A stretch of DNA of 64,000 nt from NCBI RefSeq assembly GCF_008693185.1, contig NZ_VXKN01000004.1, positions 124,001 to 188,000 of the forward strand. Direction: 5' to 3'. Both the position numbers and the translations under genes were made by a program. The stretch comes from Acinetobacter qingfengensis (GTDB lineage Bacteria > Pseudomonadota > Gammaproteobacteria > Pseudomonadales > Moraxellaceae). The notes beneath the pieces are model-generated. The model saw only the letters and a list, made by a program, of their open reading frames with translations, did no database searches and was not told the DNA's origin. Below, in pieces: positions 18,683 to 27,619 of this stretch. Position 1 is the first letter of the stretch. Every line of letters begins with the position of its first letter.

Positions 18683-18949
18683 TTATAAAAAAGGATTCTC
18701 GATCTCTTCTGCATCATTTGGATAAATCAATTTTTCCGGTAAATTTTGTTGCTCTAGATAAGCAATTGCATCCGCTAAAATATGCTGTAATTGTTTGGCG
18801 TTGGCTAAACCTTGCTGATCACAGCAAATTTGTAAACTGCCATATAAAGATATTCGTTCACCCTGATTTTCTACTGTCATTTGATCAATCATTGTACTGT
18901 GATGGTCATCTGAAAAAGCGGTAAAAGACAAAGTTGTATTATTTTCCAT
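18683..18949 (-). CDS. Small acidic protein of unknown function
   Basis: An 88-residue, strongly acidic protein (about 14 Asp/Glu against 3 Lys/Arg) with no signal peptide or membrane segment. I recognise no family. Its start overlaps the end of the nuclease gene by 11 bases, so the two are translationally coupled. Acidity and coupling would fit a nuclease inhibitor or a DNA mimic, but that is speculation. Confidence 0.65.
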   Translation of the reverse strand: MENNTTLSFTAFSDDHHSTMIDQMTVENQGERISLYGSLQICCDQQGLANAKQLQHILADAIAYLEQQNLPEKLIYPNDAEEIENPFL

Positions 18950-19979
18950 GTTGTTTTAACCATTCCAATAAAGTTTCTATGATCAAGTTTATGTTGGATT
19001 GTTGAGATTGACCAGTACTGGTTCCTCGATGTTCCTGATGTGAAGTACCAAGTGATTTCTCCTCAGAAGTATTCATTACAAATAGTTGTTGAGTGTCTTT
19101 AATTTGTTGGTCATCCGGTGTGTTGGCACACTGACTTGCCAGATCCGTTTTGACATAATCTGGCTGGCGTTTTATCGTCACTTGTCTGGCTTGTAAGGGC
19201 AGGGAGAAAACTTGTCGTTTTCGAGCTTCTTCTAAACGTGGAAAAATGTTGATGCCAGTTTTTTCTTCCAGTGCACAAATACTAATAACCTCAGCAGTTT
19301 TACTTTGATCATTGTTTGCAATGTAGGCGCTGGCCATTCCGGTCTGTGGAAAATAAATGGCTTTATATACCTGACTTGGGACTAAAACTGCGTGGCCTTT
19401 TTTAATATATTTGACGGTTTTACTGGCATAGATGGGGCCGGTCACCACATAAGCTTCAACTTTATATTTACTGACCATACTGCGAACACTTTCTTCAATT
19501 TCACGCCATGTATTCTGATTGTTTTCAGGTGTTTGTGGAATGATATTGGCTAATGAAAAACTATCGTACTGTGATGTTTTATCTGGCATGTCGCCATTGG
19601 GCGCCATATGTCCCCGATCATAACCTGAACTGCGATAATCACTTAATAAAGATCGTACATCGGAAGGTAAGCGGTTTTCTTCATGGAAGCTATCTTCACG
19701 GGGAATTTTACTGGCAAGGCGTTCAGGCGTTAGATATTCGGCAACCCAAAGTGGTGTTCTGGAAATTCCTGAATAATTTAATGTAAAACTGTTAAAGCAC
19801 AAAGGATAAGTATTTTGCTTTAATTTTTCATTCATTAATTCAGGCGCAGCATCCTGATAAAATTGGTTAAGACAAAGTTTAGGCTGTAGCGTTAAACCAT
19901 TTCCACTACTGAAATTGGTGATCATCCATCCCATGATGGTCGCAATAACAGCAGAAACAGAGATTGCTGTTTTTTTCAT
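18939..19979 (-). CDS. Exported DNA/RNA non-specific endonuclease (NUC family)
   Basis: A 346-residue protein beginning MKKTAISVSAVIATIMGWMI, a likely signal peptide or membrane anchor. The NUC active site is DRGHMAPNGDMP near residue 120, with catalytic His and the metal-binding Asn in NIIPQ...NQNTWREIE. The C-terminal ~60 residues are Ser/Gln-rich and weakly conserved. The family (Serratia nuclease, NucA) degrades DNA and RNA outside the cytoplasm. I place the start at the ATG at 19979; the longer frame uses a TTG at 19997. Confidence 0.9.
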   Translation of the reverse strand: MKKTAISVSAVIATIMGWMITNFSSGNGLTLQPKLCLNQFYQDAAPELMNEKLKQNTYPLCFNSFTLNYSGISRTPLWVAEYLTPERLASKIPREDSFHEENRLPSDVRSLLSDYRSSGYDRGHMAPNGDMPDKTSQYDSFSLANIIPQTPENNQNTWREIEESVRSMVSKYKVEAYVVTGPIYASKTVKYIKKGHAVLVPSQVYKAIYFPQTGMASAYIANNDQSKTAEVISICALEEKTGINIFPRLEEARKRQVFSLPLQARQVTIKRQPDYVKTDLASQCANTPDDQQIKDTQQLFVMNTSEEKSLGTSHQEHRGTSTGQSQQSNINLIIETLLEWLKQHGK

Positions 19980-20154
19980 TTTTTTCCAAGTCGCCAAAGT
20001 AAAATCGATTGTGTAGTCAGTATTAAAAGAATCTTAACAATTAAAGGGTTAGATTTACAAAATTATGCGACATTATTTGACGTGTTATTTGAGTTTTATG
20101 CAGAATAAACAGGCAAACAAGCATCTGACTGTGGATATGGATCTGCATTGAAAT

Positions 20155-20180
20155 AAAAACAGGAAAAAAGTTTTTCCTGC
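20155..20180 (-). terminator. Terminator after kup
   Basis: CAGGAAAAA and TTTTTCCTG pair around a two-base centre, followed on the minus strand by five T. It begins about 20 bases past the kup stop codon. Confidence 0.7.
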
Positions 20181-20198
20181 TTTAAATCATGTAGTAGA

Positions 20199-22070
20199 TT
20201 AAATTTCGATTTGACTCCCCATTTCTACCACACGGTTACTCGGAATCTGATAAAAATCACTGACAGCACTGGTGTTGCGTTGCATAGAAATGAACAATTT
20301 TTCACGCCATGGCGCCATGCCTTCTTCAGGTGTAGAAATAACACGGTCACGAGAAATAAAGAAACTGATCTGCATCATGTTAAATTCAAGTCCCATTTCA
20401 GCATAAGCTTGTGCTAATGCTTTTGGAATGTCTGGTTCATCTTTAAAACCGTAATACACCATGATTTTAATAAAACGTTCACTTAGAGGATCAATATAAA
20501 TTCGTTCCTGTTCATCTACATAAGGAATATCTTGCGTTACAACGGTAATTAGAAAATTAAGTTCATGTAGGACTTTATTATGTTTCAGATTATGCAGCAT
20601 GGCATGTGGCACAATTTTGGGATTACTGGTCATAAATACTGCATGACCAGAAATAATCTGTGCAGTATCGCCCAAATGTTTGATAAATGTTTGCAAGGGT
20701 AGAGCATCTTTTTCCAGTTTTTCGTGCATTAATTCACGACCACGTTTCCATGTCATGAGTAGGATAAATACTACTGCGCCAATTGCAATCGGCACCCAGC
20801 CACCGGCAATAATTTTTAATGAAGTAGAACCGACAAAAATAAAATCAACAATAAAGAATGGTGTAAAAACCAAAATGATTTTTAGAATTGACCAATTCCA
20901 GTAACCATAAGCCAAAAGTGAAATTAAAATTGTGCTGCATAGCATAGTCATGGTGACAGCAACACCATAGGCACTGGCTAGATTAGAGCTATTTTCAAAG
21001 AGTAAAATCAGAATTACAACCGAAATAAACAATGTCCAGTTTAAAAAAGGTACATAAATTTGACCCTGTTCAGATTCTGAAGTCTGTTGAACCGACAGCC
21101 TTGGTAAATAACCTAGTTGTATTGCCTGTTTTGCCATTGAAAATACACCTGTAATCACAGCCTGAGAGGCGATGACTGCTGCCGCAGTTGCCAGTGCGAT
21201 CATTGGATATAAAGCCCATTTTGGCACCATTAGATAAAATGGATTAGTAATCGATTCAGGGCTGCGTAGCAATAATGCCCCTTGACCGGCATAATTTAAT
21301 AATAAGCAGGGCATAACAACAAAAAACCAAGCCAGACGAATGGGTTTGGCTCCAAAATGTCCCATATCTGCATATAATGCTTCACCACCTGTTAAGGTAA
21401 GAATAACTGCACCCATGGTAAAAAATGCGACCAATGGTTGATGCCAGATGAATTCAATTGCCCAATGTGGACTTAACATACTTAAAACAACAGGTGTTTG
21501 AACAATACTCCAGATTCCCAGTACACCGAGTGCCAAAAACCATGTCATGGTAATCGGACCAAAGAATTTACCCATTACGGCAGTGCCATGCCGTTGTACA
21601 GCAAACAAACCGGCTAAAATTCCTAATGCAATAGGTTCAATCCAGTCATTAAATACAGGTGTAGCAATACTTAAACCTTCAATTGCAGATAAGATAGAAA
21701 TTGCAGGGGTAATAATGCCATCACCAAAAAAAAGTGATGCCCCAATAAAGGCGATGGCGATCAAAATAATTTTTGATTTTTCAGGAATGCGTTTGGAACG
21801 TAGATTTAAGGCCAGTAAAGACATAATCCCACCTTCGCCATTGTTATCAGCCCGCATGACAATGCTGACATATTTAATACTAATCGCCAGTGTCATACAC
21901 CAGAAAATCAGGGAAAGAATACCCAGAACACTCTGCTCTGACACATCGATATGTGCAGCGGCAAAGCATTGCTGAATGGCATATAATGGGCTGGTTCCAA
22001 TATCACCAAACACAACACCAAGTGCTGCGAGCGTCATGGCTGGGAGAGTGGCTTTTTTGATATGACTCAT
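20199..22070 (-). CDS. kup: Low-affinity K+ uptake transporter Kup
   Basis: A 623-residue K+/H+ symporter of the KUP/HAK family. The N-terminal signature [17 protein letters not shown] is diagnostic. About twelve transmembrane helices extend to residue about 430, with [12 protein letters not shown], another family block, in the middle. A cytoplasmic C-terminal region follows. It is a single-gene unit, divergent from the tRNA-Ser gene. Confidence 0.97.
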   Translation of the reverse strand: MSHIKKATLPAMTLAALGVVFGDIGTSPLYAIQQCFAAAHIDVSEQSVLGILSLIFWCMTLAISIKYVSIVMRADNNGEGGIMSLLALNLRSKRIPEKSKIILIAIAFIGASLFFGDGIITPAISILSAIEGLSIATPVFNDWIEPIALGILAGLFAVQRHGTAVMGKFFGPITMTWFLALGVLGIWSIVQTPVVLSMLSPHWAIEFIWHQPLVAFFTMGAVILTLTGGEALYADMGHFGAKPIRLAWFFVVMPCLLLNYAGQGALLLRSPESITNPFYLMVPKWALYPMIALATAAAVIASQAVITGVFSMAKQAIQLGYLPRLSVQQTSESEQGQIYVPFLNWTLFISVVILILLFENSSNLASAYGVAVTMTMLCSTILISLLAYGYWNWSILKIILVFTPFFIVDFIFVGSTSLKIIAGGWVPIAIGAVVFILLMTWKRGRELMHEKLEKDALPLQTFIKHLGDTAQIISGHAVFMTSNPKIVPHAMLHNLKHNKVLHELNFLITVVTQDIPYVDEQERIYIDPLSERFIKIMVYYGFKDEPDIPKALAQAYAEMGLEFNMMQISFFISRDRVISTPEEGMAPWREKLFISMQRNTSAVSDFYQIPSNRVVEMGSQIEI

Positions 22071-22139
22071 TTTTCTACGAAATTAGTTAAATTAATTTGT
22101 TGTGATCTTAACACTTTTCCATAAAATCGCATATTGGAC

Positions 22140-22168
22140 TTGGCAATTGCTTTTTTTTTCGATATTAT
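22140..22168 (+). promoter_or_regulatory. Promoter of tRNA-Ser
   Basis: TTGGCA (22140-22145), a 17-base spacer with nine consecutive T, and TATTAT (22163-22168) form a good sigma70 promoter. It ends 10 bases before the mature tRNA. Confidence 0.65.
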
Positions 22169-22178
22169 CGCAGCCCTT

Positions 22179-22268
22179 GGTGAGGTGTCCGAGTGGCTGA
22201 AGGAGCACGCCTGGAAAGTGTGTATACGTTTGCGCGTATCGAGGGTTCGAATCCCTCTCTCACCGCCA
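22179..22268 (+). tRNA. tRNA-Ser (anticodon GGA)
   Basis: The 90-base gene has acceptor stem GGTGAGG/TCTCACC (one G-U), a long variable arm typical of serine tRNA, the T-loop GGTTCGAATCC, and an encoded CCA. The anticodon loop CTGGAAA gives GGA, which reads UCC and UCU. Its 3' end is the integration site of the island that follows. Confidence 0.95.
22248..22264 (+). repeat. attL: 3' end of tRNA-Ser
   Basis: The last 17 bases before the discriminator base (CGAATCCCTCTCTCACC) recur with two or three changes at 31606-31622. A P4-type integrase follows at 22455. This is the expected structure of a tRNA attachment site. Confidence 0.7.
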
Positions 22269-22300
22269 AAATTTATTCCAAAGATGTCCGATGGAATATG

Positions 22301-22335
22301 AAAAGGCTTAAACTATAAGGGTTTAAGCCTTTTTT
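22301..22335 (+). terminator. Terminator downstream of tRNA-Ser
   Basis: AAAAGGCTTAAAC and GTTTAAGCCTTTT form a 13-bp stem with a 7-base loop and six T. The same hairpin recurs at 31656-31690. Confidence 0.85.
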
Positions 22336-22379
22336 ATTGTCTCATGCTATCGGATGATATCTATTGCAATCCTGCTATA

Positions 22380-22431
22380 GTTGGGGGTATAACTGGGGGT
22401 ACATATTGATACCCCATTTTTTATACCCCCA
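22380..22431. repeat. Cluster of TGGGGGTA repeats upstream of the integrase
   Basis: Two direct copies of GGGGGTA (22383-22389, 22395-22401) are followed by inverted TACCCC (22410-22415) and TACCCCC (22424-22430). Two more direct copies lie near the right end at 31530-31548. They may be arm-type sites bound by the integrase or excisionase; this is inference from position. Confidence 0.55.
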
Positions 22432-22454
22432 AATCTTCTACAGGATATGTAGTC

Positions 22455-23651
22455 ATGCTCACAGATGCCAAAGTCAGAAAGATCAAACCATCAGAAAAGA
22501 AAGCTCGTTATGCTGATGAAAAAGGCATGTATTTAGAGGTTACACCATCAGGTGGTATGTATTGGCGTATGAAATTTCGCCTTAATGGTAAAGAGAATAT
22601 CTTTAGTATTGGCATATATCCTGAAACCACACTTGCACAGGCAAGAAGGATTCGGGATGAAGCACGGTTACAAATAAAAGATGGAGTTAATCCAAATGAA
22701 TCGAAAAAACAAAAGAAACAACAAGTAGATGAAAATCTCCTCTTTAAATCTCTTGCAATGGAGTGGATGGAAGATCGTAAAGCAGTAATAAAACAAACGA
22801 CTTATTTACGTGATTTATCTGTATTTGAAAAAGACCTGTTTCCTTTTATTGGGCAAACTCCGATAGACCAGCTCAAAGGTAAAGATATTCTTGCTTGTGC
22901 GAAAAGAATTGAGGACCGTGGTGCTCAAGAAATGGCTAAACGCTCAATACCTCTGGCTGGACGTATCTTTCGCTTTGCGATACGAAAGGGCATCATTGAA
23001 AATGATCCGACACCTCATCTTCAGGAAGCTTTAAAGCCACGTAAAGTAAAACATATGGCAAGACTCGATATTTCTGAATTTCCAGCGTTTATTGAGCGTA
23101 TGGATCGTTATCACGGTAATATCATTATCAAATCTGCATTACAACTGATGACGCTTACTTTTGTCCGAACTGCGGAATTAAGATTGATGGAGTGGGAAGA
23201 AATCAATTTTGATGAGAAATTATGGCGTATCCCTGCCGATAAAATGAAAATGGCTTTACCTCATATTGTACCGTTGTCTAATCAAGCCATTGAGATTATT
23301 CAGGCATTGAAGCCAATTACAGGGCACAAGCAATATGTATTCTATAATCATAGTACAGCGAAGCCAATGAGCAGTAATGCACTTTTATGTGCAATTCGTA
23401 CAATGGGGTATAACGGAAAGATGACAGGTCATGGCTTTCGTGGACTCGCTTCAACAACACTTCACGAACAAGGCTATATGCATGATGCAATTGAAATCCA
23501 GCTTGCACACAGGGTAGGTAATGCCGTTTCTCAAGCGTATAACCATGCACAGCATTTAGAATATCGTATCAAGATGATGCAAGAGTGGTCTGATTTTATT
23601 GATGGTTTGAGGAGTAAAGTGATTTCATTTCCTAAACAAAAAATTGTATAA
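22455..23651 (+). CDS. Tyrosine recombinase, P4-type integrase (DUF4102 + catalytic domain)
   Basis: A 398-residue site-specific recombinase. The N-terminal DUF4102 domain (MLTDAKVRKIKPSEKKARYAD) and the C-terminal catalytic domain are both present. Catalytic residues are Arg238 (TFVRTAE), His326 and Arg329 (GHGFR), His352 (AHRVGN) and the nucleophile Tyr362 (AYNHA). All are intact, so the enzyme may be active. It lies directly after the tRNA-Ser it uses and points into the island. Confidence 0.95.
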   Translation: MLTDAKVRKIKPSEKKARYADEKGMYLEVTPSGGMYWRMKFRLNGKENIFSIGIYPETTLAQARRIRDEARLQIKDGVNPNESKKQKKQQVDENLLFKSLAMEWMEDRKAVIKQTTYLRDLSVFEKDLFPFIGQTPIDQLKGKDILACAKRIEDRGAQEMAKRSIPLAGRIFRFAIRKGIIENDPTPHLQEALKPRKVKHMARLDISEFPAFIERMDRYHGNIIIKSALQLMTLTFVRTAELRLMEWEEINFDEKLWRIPADKMKMALPHIVPLSNQAIEIIQALKPITGHKQYVFYNHSTAKPMSSNALLCAIRTMGYNGKMTGHGFRGLASTTLHEQGYMHDAIEIQLAHRVGNAVSQAYNHAQHLEYRIKMMQEWSDFIDGLRSKVISFPKQKIV

Positions 23652-23911
23652 ATTTCTAGTAGAATAATATAAAGAACAACCAGTAGCCATGTCTAAGGGA
23701 GCTTAATTAATTAAATTAACATAACTGATTCTGGCTTTGTATATCATGCAATTGTATATGAAGTCTATAATTTAAAGGCTATATCTAATAATTAGTCAAA
23801 AGGTATACCAGTAAAAATTCAAATTTGGTATATTCTTAAGCTAACCCTGATCTTTGATCAAAGGATTTACATAGTGATTTAGATGAAAGTTTATTTTAGT
23901 AGAAATTTATC

Positions 23912-26011
23912 ATGACTTTAGATATTAAAGGTGGTTTAAAAAATACACCTCCTAGTGTAAATAGATATGTTGTCGTGGAAGAATTACTAGCAAATGCTAT
24001 TGATTCCTACTTGATCCGCCGAAAAGAAGATTTGAATATCCCGAAATTATCTATCTTTTTTGAAATAGATTTTATTCAAAATTCACTACTTGAAGATGGT
24101 GAATATGATTTAAACATTTCTTGCTCAGATAATGGTGCAGGTTTTGGTAATCTACAAGTTAAAGCGTTTGTCACAAAAGATTCGACATTTAAAGATTACT
24201 TACAAATAGAAGGGATTGGGAAATGTAAGGGTGCAGGAAGAATTCAGTTCTTTCATTACTTTAAATCGTTAAATATCGATAGTAATTATTTAGATGAAAA
24301 AATTTTAAAACGTAGAAAACTATATATAAACTCAGAAACGATAGAAGTTTCAGAAGCACATTTCACTCAATATGATGTTGAATCTAAAGACATAATTACA
24401 AAAATCACTGTTAATGGTATCAAAAAAAACGCATTTAAAAATTTTAATGACCTATCTGTTCGTAATGATTTTTCAGCGCTTTCAATTAGAAATTATATTT
24501 TAACTACATTTCTTCAGCGCTTTCTTCTTCTAAAAGATATAATTGGAGAGTTTTCTATTATTTTCGGTGAAAAGAATGATAATGAACAATCCTTTAAAAT
24601 TTCGGCTGTTGATTTACCCATTCCTGTAAATACTACAACCATAAATTTAAAATGCTCACAAAGTAATACTATTAAACCGAAATATAGTCTAAAAATTACA
24701 AGATATTCAATTACCTCATCTGAAAGTATTAACTTACAACATGAAATCGCCCTATGTGCAAATTCTGCAATAGTTTATTCTCTAACAAAAAAATTTTTCC
24801 GTACACCTTCTGATATCAAAAAACCTATTGATGGTCAATTTGAGTTGATTTTAGTAGAAAGTGAGTTTTTGGAAGGCAAAGTGAATCAACAACGAGATGG
24901 ATTCAATATTCCAAAAGACTGTGGAAATGGTGAAGATCTCATTGATGAAATTTCCATGCAAGATATTATTGAGTCTCTAGAAGAATATGTGTATTCAATT
25001 CTAACCCCTAAAGATTTTGATCGAAATGCTTTAATAGCCTCTACTCAAGAGAAATTTGGCATATCTCGCACAATTCTTGAAGAAACTAATATCAAAATTC
25101 ACTACAGCGATACTGAAGAAAATATTGCTAAACGTGCTTTAAAAAAACTTCAAGACGAGATTGTCAAAGACACATCAAATTTATTTGATATGAAACAAGA
25201 AGTATTAGAATTAGATCCTCGTAGTGAAAATTTTAGAGCAAAAATTAACGATCTTTCTTGGAAATACACAAGTACCCTCAAAAAAATGGATATGGCAAAT
25301 TTGTCCCAACTTGTGGTTCGTCGATCCTCAATGATTGAGGTGTTAAGCAAAGCTGTGAAACTTATGCTTGCCTGCCAAGAAAAATCCTCTGATGCTCGAC
25401 GTGAAGATGAAAAAGTAATTCATAATATTTTTTTCCCAACTGGAAAAAATAATACTGAAATCATAGATCATGATATTTGGTTACTAAATGAGGAATACCA
25501 TTATTTTGAACACATAGCCTCAGATAAGCCACTTTCATCATTTACATGGAAAAATAATACAAAGTTATTTGAACCAGATATTGATGAAAGCTTAGAAAGC
25601 TTGTTCAGAAAATATAATAAAGATCACTCTAAAAAACGTCCTGATATTGCCATTTTCAATGATGAAGGTTCTGCTATTATTATTGAATTTAAAGCTCCTA
25701 AGGAACCGCTTCAAGAACATATTCCTGATTTAGTCCAGTATTCTAGACTCTTGGCAGCAAAATCTGGTGGAAGAATAAAAAAATTTTATGGTTATTTAAT
25801 TGGTAATACATTAGATGAATCAAGAATGCCAACAGCCTATGAGAGATTTCCTAGTGGTGATGGTTATTTTAACTCTAGCCCACTTTTTGATCCCACAACA
25901 AGAATGCCCTATGGAGAGTTATATTCTGAAATTCTATTTTATGATCAGTTTATAACAAGAGCAGAAAATAGACTTAATATTTACAAGAAAAAACTTAATA
26001 TTGAATTTTAG
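23912..26011 (+). CDS. GHKL (HSP90-like) ATPase fused to a PD-(D/E)XK nuclease
   Basis: A 699-residue island protein. The N-terminus has the GHKL fold: N-box EELLANAID (Glu24, Asn28, Asp31), G1 box SDNGAGFG (Asp73) and a Gly-rich GIGKCKGAGR at 101-110. A middle helical region spans roughly 380-500. The C-terminus has a PD-(D/E)XK nuclease: PD at 577-578, IIEFK with Glu592 and Lys594, and QY near 609. GHKL ATPases tied to restriction-type nucleases are known by comparative genomics in restriction-modification and MORC-like contexts. An anti-phage role is inferred from domains and island location. It faces the operon at 26124-31039 and its A/T content is higher than core genes. Confidence 0.82.
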   Translation: MTLDIKGGLKNTPPSVNRYVVVEELLANAIDSYLIRRKEDLNIPKLSIFFEIDFIQNSLLEDGEYDLNISCSDNGAGFGNLQVKAFVTKDSTFKDYLQIEGIGKCKGAGRIQFFHYFKSLNIDSNYLDEKILKRRKLYINSETIEVSEAHFTQYDVESKDIITKITVNGIKKNAFKNFNDLSVRNDFSALSIRNYILTTFLQRFLLLKDIIGEFSIIFGEKNDNEQSFKISAVDLPIPVNTTTINLKCSQSNTIKPKYSLKITRYSITSSESINLQHEIALCANSAIVYSLTKKFFRTPSDIKKPIDGQFELILVESEFLEGKVNQQRDGFNIPKDCGNGEDLIDEISMQDIIESLEEYVYSILTPKDFDRNALIASTQEKFGISRTILEETNIKIHYSDTEENIAKRALKKLQDEIVKDTSNLFDMKQEVLELDPRSENFRAKINDLSWKYTSTLKKMDMANLSQLVVRRSSMIEVLSKAVKLMLACQEKSSDARREDEKVIHNIFFPTGKNNTEIIDHDIWLLNEEYHYFEHIASDKPLSSFTWKNNTKLFEPDIDESLESLFRKYNKDHSKKRPDIAIFNDEGSAIIIEFKAPKEPLQEHIPDLVQYSRLLAAKSGGRIKKFYGYLIGNTLDESRMPTAYERFPSGDGYFNSSPLFDPTTRMPYGELYSEILFYDQFITRAENRLNIYKKKLNIEF

Positions 26012-26123
26012 CTTATACAATAATTTATAGAATAAATAAGGTTATTTAAATACCAATTGAATATTACATTTTGAGTCCTTAAATAGTCACTTTCAACCTT
26101 TGAATTAAATATGAATACACACT

Positions 26124-27317
26124 CTAATATAATTTAGCGTTTATTGGATCGTAAGTTACTTGTGTAATAGTTCCATCTTTAATCTTTTCAACAATTTCAT
26201 CAATAATATTTATTGGAACTAAAAACCATTCTTTGGGTTTGACAGGATTTCCAAATCTATCTTCGATGACAATATCAAGTTGTGCTGATTGTAAGGCTTT
26301 ATGAATAAGCTTTTCTAATTTCTGAGGTACAATATTTTCAGGAAGTGAATAAGTTGCTACAAGTTCCACATTAGCAAGTAAATAAGTTGGGTCTTTTTTT
26401 GCTTCTGTAATACGTTTATTCACGCTACCAGTAGTTACCCCAATTTTATGCAGTACATGTTTATTTGCTTTAATAAAATCGTTATCAGATAGACTTCGTA
26501 ATACGTATATAGAACCACTTTTGACTTCAATATCAGTATCTTGTTCTGATAAATTAGCTGAGCTGAACAGGGGACCTGTATTTTTTGCAACTAAAATACG
26601 TCGACCAGCTTCGTCTGTATTCAATGCTTTTTTTAACGATCGCATTAATAAATTACTTTCAGTTCCATTTGAATAGATTGCTCTTAATCGTGCATCATTT
26701 TCGCCATTAGGTGCTTTAAAATATTCACCTATTTCTGCAACGTAGACAATTTGTCCATCTACAATAAACCAATCATGTAATTCGATACTTGCATCTTTAC
26801 CAAATGGCTTTGTGATCCGTAGTCCATCTTCTAGCTCTTTAGAGATTTGATCAAATATCCCTTTGAATACATCAAAGTCTGCACATGCTTTTCGAGTCGC
26901 TGTTAGTTCATTTGCTTCACGTTCTTTTTGTGATCTAACATGTTGTAGTACCAGAATATTATCTTCACTTTCAACTTCAATTCCTAATTCAGAAAGTAAG
27001 TCATCATCCTCTAATTTAGACATATCAGATGGTTCGGAAGTAGAACTATTTAATAAATTATGTTGATCAAAGTCCTCTAAAAGAGATCTGGCTTCAGGCA
27101 ATTTCCTAAGCTGGTCAAGTCTAACAGCATAGAGACGTTCAAAAATATCAGCATCATTTGAGTTTGATGGAACTCTTTCATTTTTTTCGTAGAATTGAAT
27201 AATTTCCTCAAACCCAGAAATTAGGCGCTCTTCTTTGGCTGTATAGGTCACCTGTTTTACTGGTGCTAAATCTATACCTAATTCTGATAGCAAATCATCA
27301 TCAGAAATATCAGCCAT
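26124..27317 (-). CDS. GIY-YIG (T5orf172-like) nuclease family protein
   Basis: A 397-residue protein. The C-terminal part (from about 267) has GIY-YIG/T5orf172 features: SIYVLRS near 269, then KIGVTTGSVNKRI near 291-303 and Glu in KLEKLIHKAL near 335. The N-terminal part has DDDLLSELGI repeated at residues ~6 and ~105, and a block FYEKNERVPS...DADIFERLYAVRL that is shared with the upstream 90-residue protein and, weakly, with the C-terminus of the 1139-residue protein. AAGG about ten bases before the ATG is the ribosome binding site. It is the third gene of a minus-strand operon, 14 bases after the second. It is predicted to cut DNA, target unknown. Confidence 0.82.
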   Translation of the reverse strand: MADISDDDLLSELGIDLAPVKQVTYTAKEERLISGFEEIIQFYEKNERVPSNSNDADIFERLYAVRLDQLRKLPEARSLLEDFDQHNLLNSSTSEPSDMSKLEDDDLLSELGIEVESEDNILVLQHVRSQKEREANELTATRKACADFDVFKGIFDQISKELEDGLRITKPFGKDASIELHDWFIVDGQIVYVAEIGEYFKAPNGENDARLRAIYSNGTESNLLMRSLKKALNTDEAGRRILVAKNTGPLFSSANLSEQDTDIEVKSGSIYVLRSLSDNDFIKANKHVLHKIGVTTGSVNKRITEAKKDPTYLLANVELVATYSLPENIVPQKLEKLIHKALQSAQLDIVIEDRFGNPVKPKEWFLVPINIIDEIVEKIKDGTITQVTYDPINAKLY

Positions 27318-27331
27318 ATAATTTACCTTGT

Positions 27332-27604
27332 TTAACCTAATAGTTCGAATTTATCGAGATGGACTACAACAGAACTCAATACAGAGTTCTGTTTAATTTT
27401 TACAAGACGAGAGGCACATAATTTTTCAAAGATATCTGCATCATCATTAAGATTTGGAATTCGTTGATGAGTTTCATAGAAGGCATTAATTTCTTCAAAA
27501 CCAGAAATCAGACGTTCTTCTAACGGACTTAGAACTTTCGCAGATTTTAACTCAAGTTCGATTTCTAGTTCATCTAAAATTTGTTCATCTGAAAGAGGTT
27601 TCAT
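27332..27604 (-). CDS. 90-residue paralogue of the GIY-YIG protein's N-terminus
   Basis: The protein begins MKPLSDEQILDELEIELE and contains EERLISGFEEINAFYE and NDDADIFEKLCASRL, each closely matching residues 1-85 of the following gene. It has no nuclease domain. It lies 15 bases after the large upstream gene and 14 before the next. It may be a regulatory or adaptor form made by partial duplication; I do not know a function. Confidence 0.75.
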   Translation of the reverse strand: MKPLSDEQILDELEIELELKSAKVLSPLEERLISGFEEINAFYETHQRIPNLNDDADIFEKLCASRLVKIKQNSVLSSVVVHLDKFELLG

Positions 27605-27619
27605 TGCTTATTTCCATTC

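Larger units (their letters stand above)
22248..22535 (+). repeat. Left copy of a ~290-base direct repeat (tRNA end, terminator, integrase 5' end)
   Basis: This block, including the T-arm end, the terminator, the TGGGGGTA cluster and the first codons of the integrase, is repeated in the same orientation at 31606-31905 with many substitutions and small indels. It shows that two related elements sit in tandem. Confidence 0.75.

Noticed and set aside
21547..21975. A 142-codon plus-strand frame inside kup
   Set aside because: Antisense to a certain gene; composition reflects the transmembrane codons of Kup.
23852..23863. CTTTGATCAAAG palindrome before the GHKL-nuclease gene
   Set aside because: A 12-base palindrome in A/T-rich DNA is weak evidence by itself; no second copy or promoter context supports an operator.
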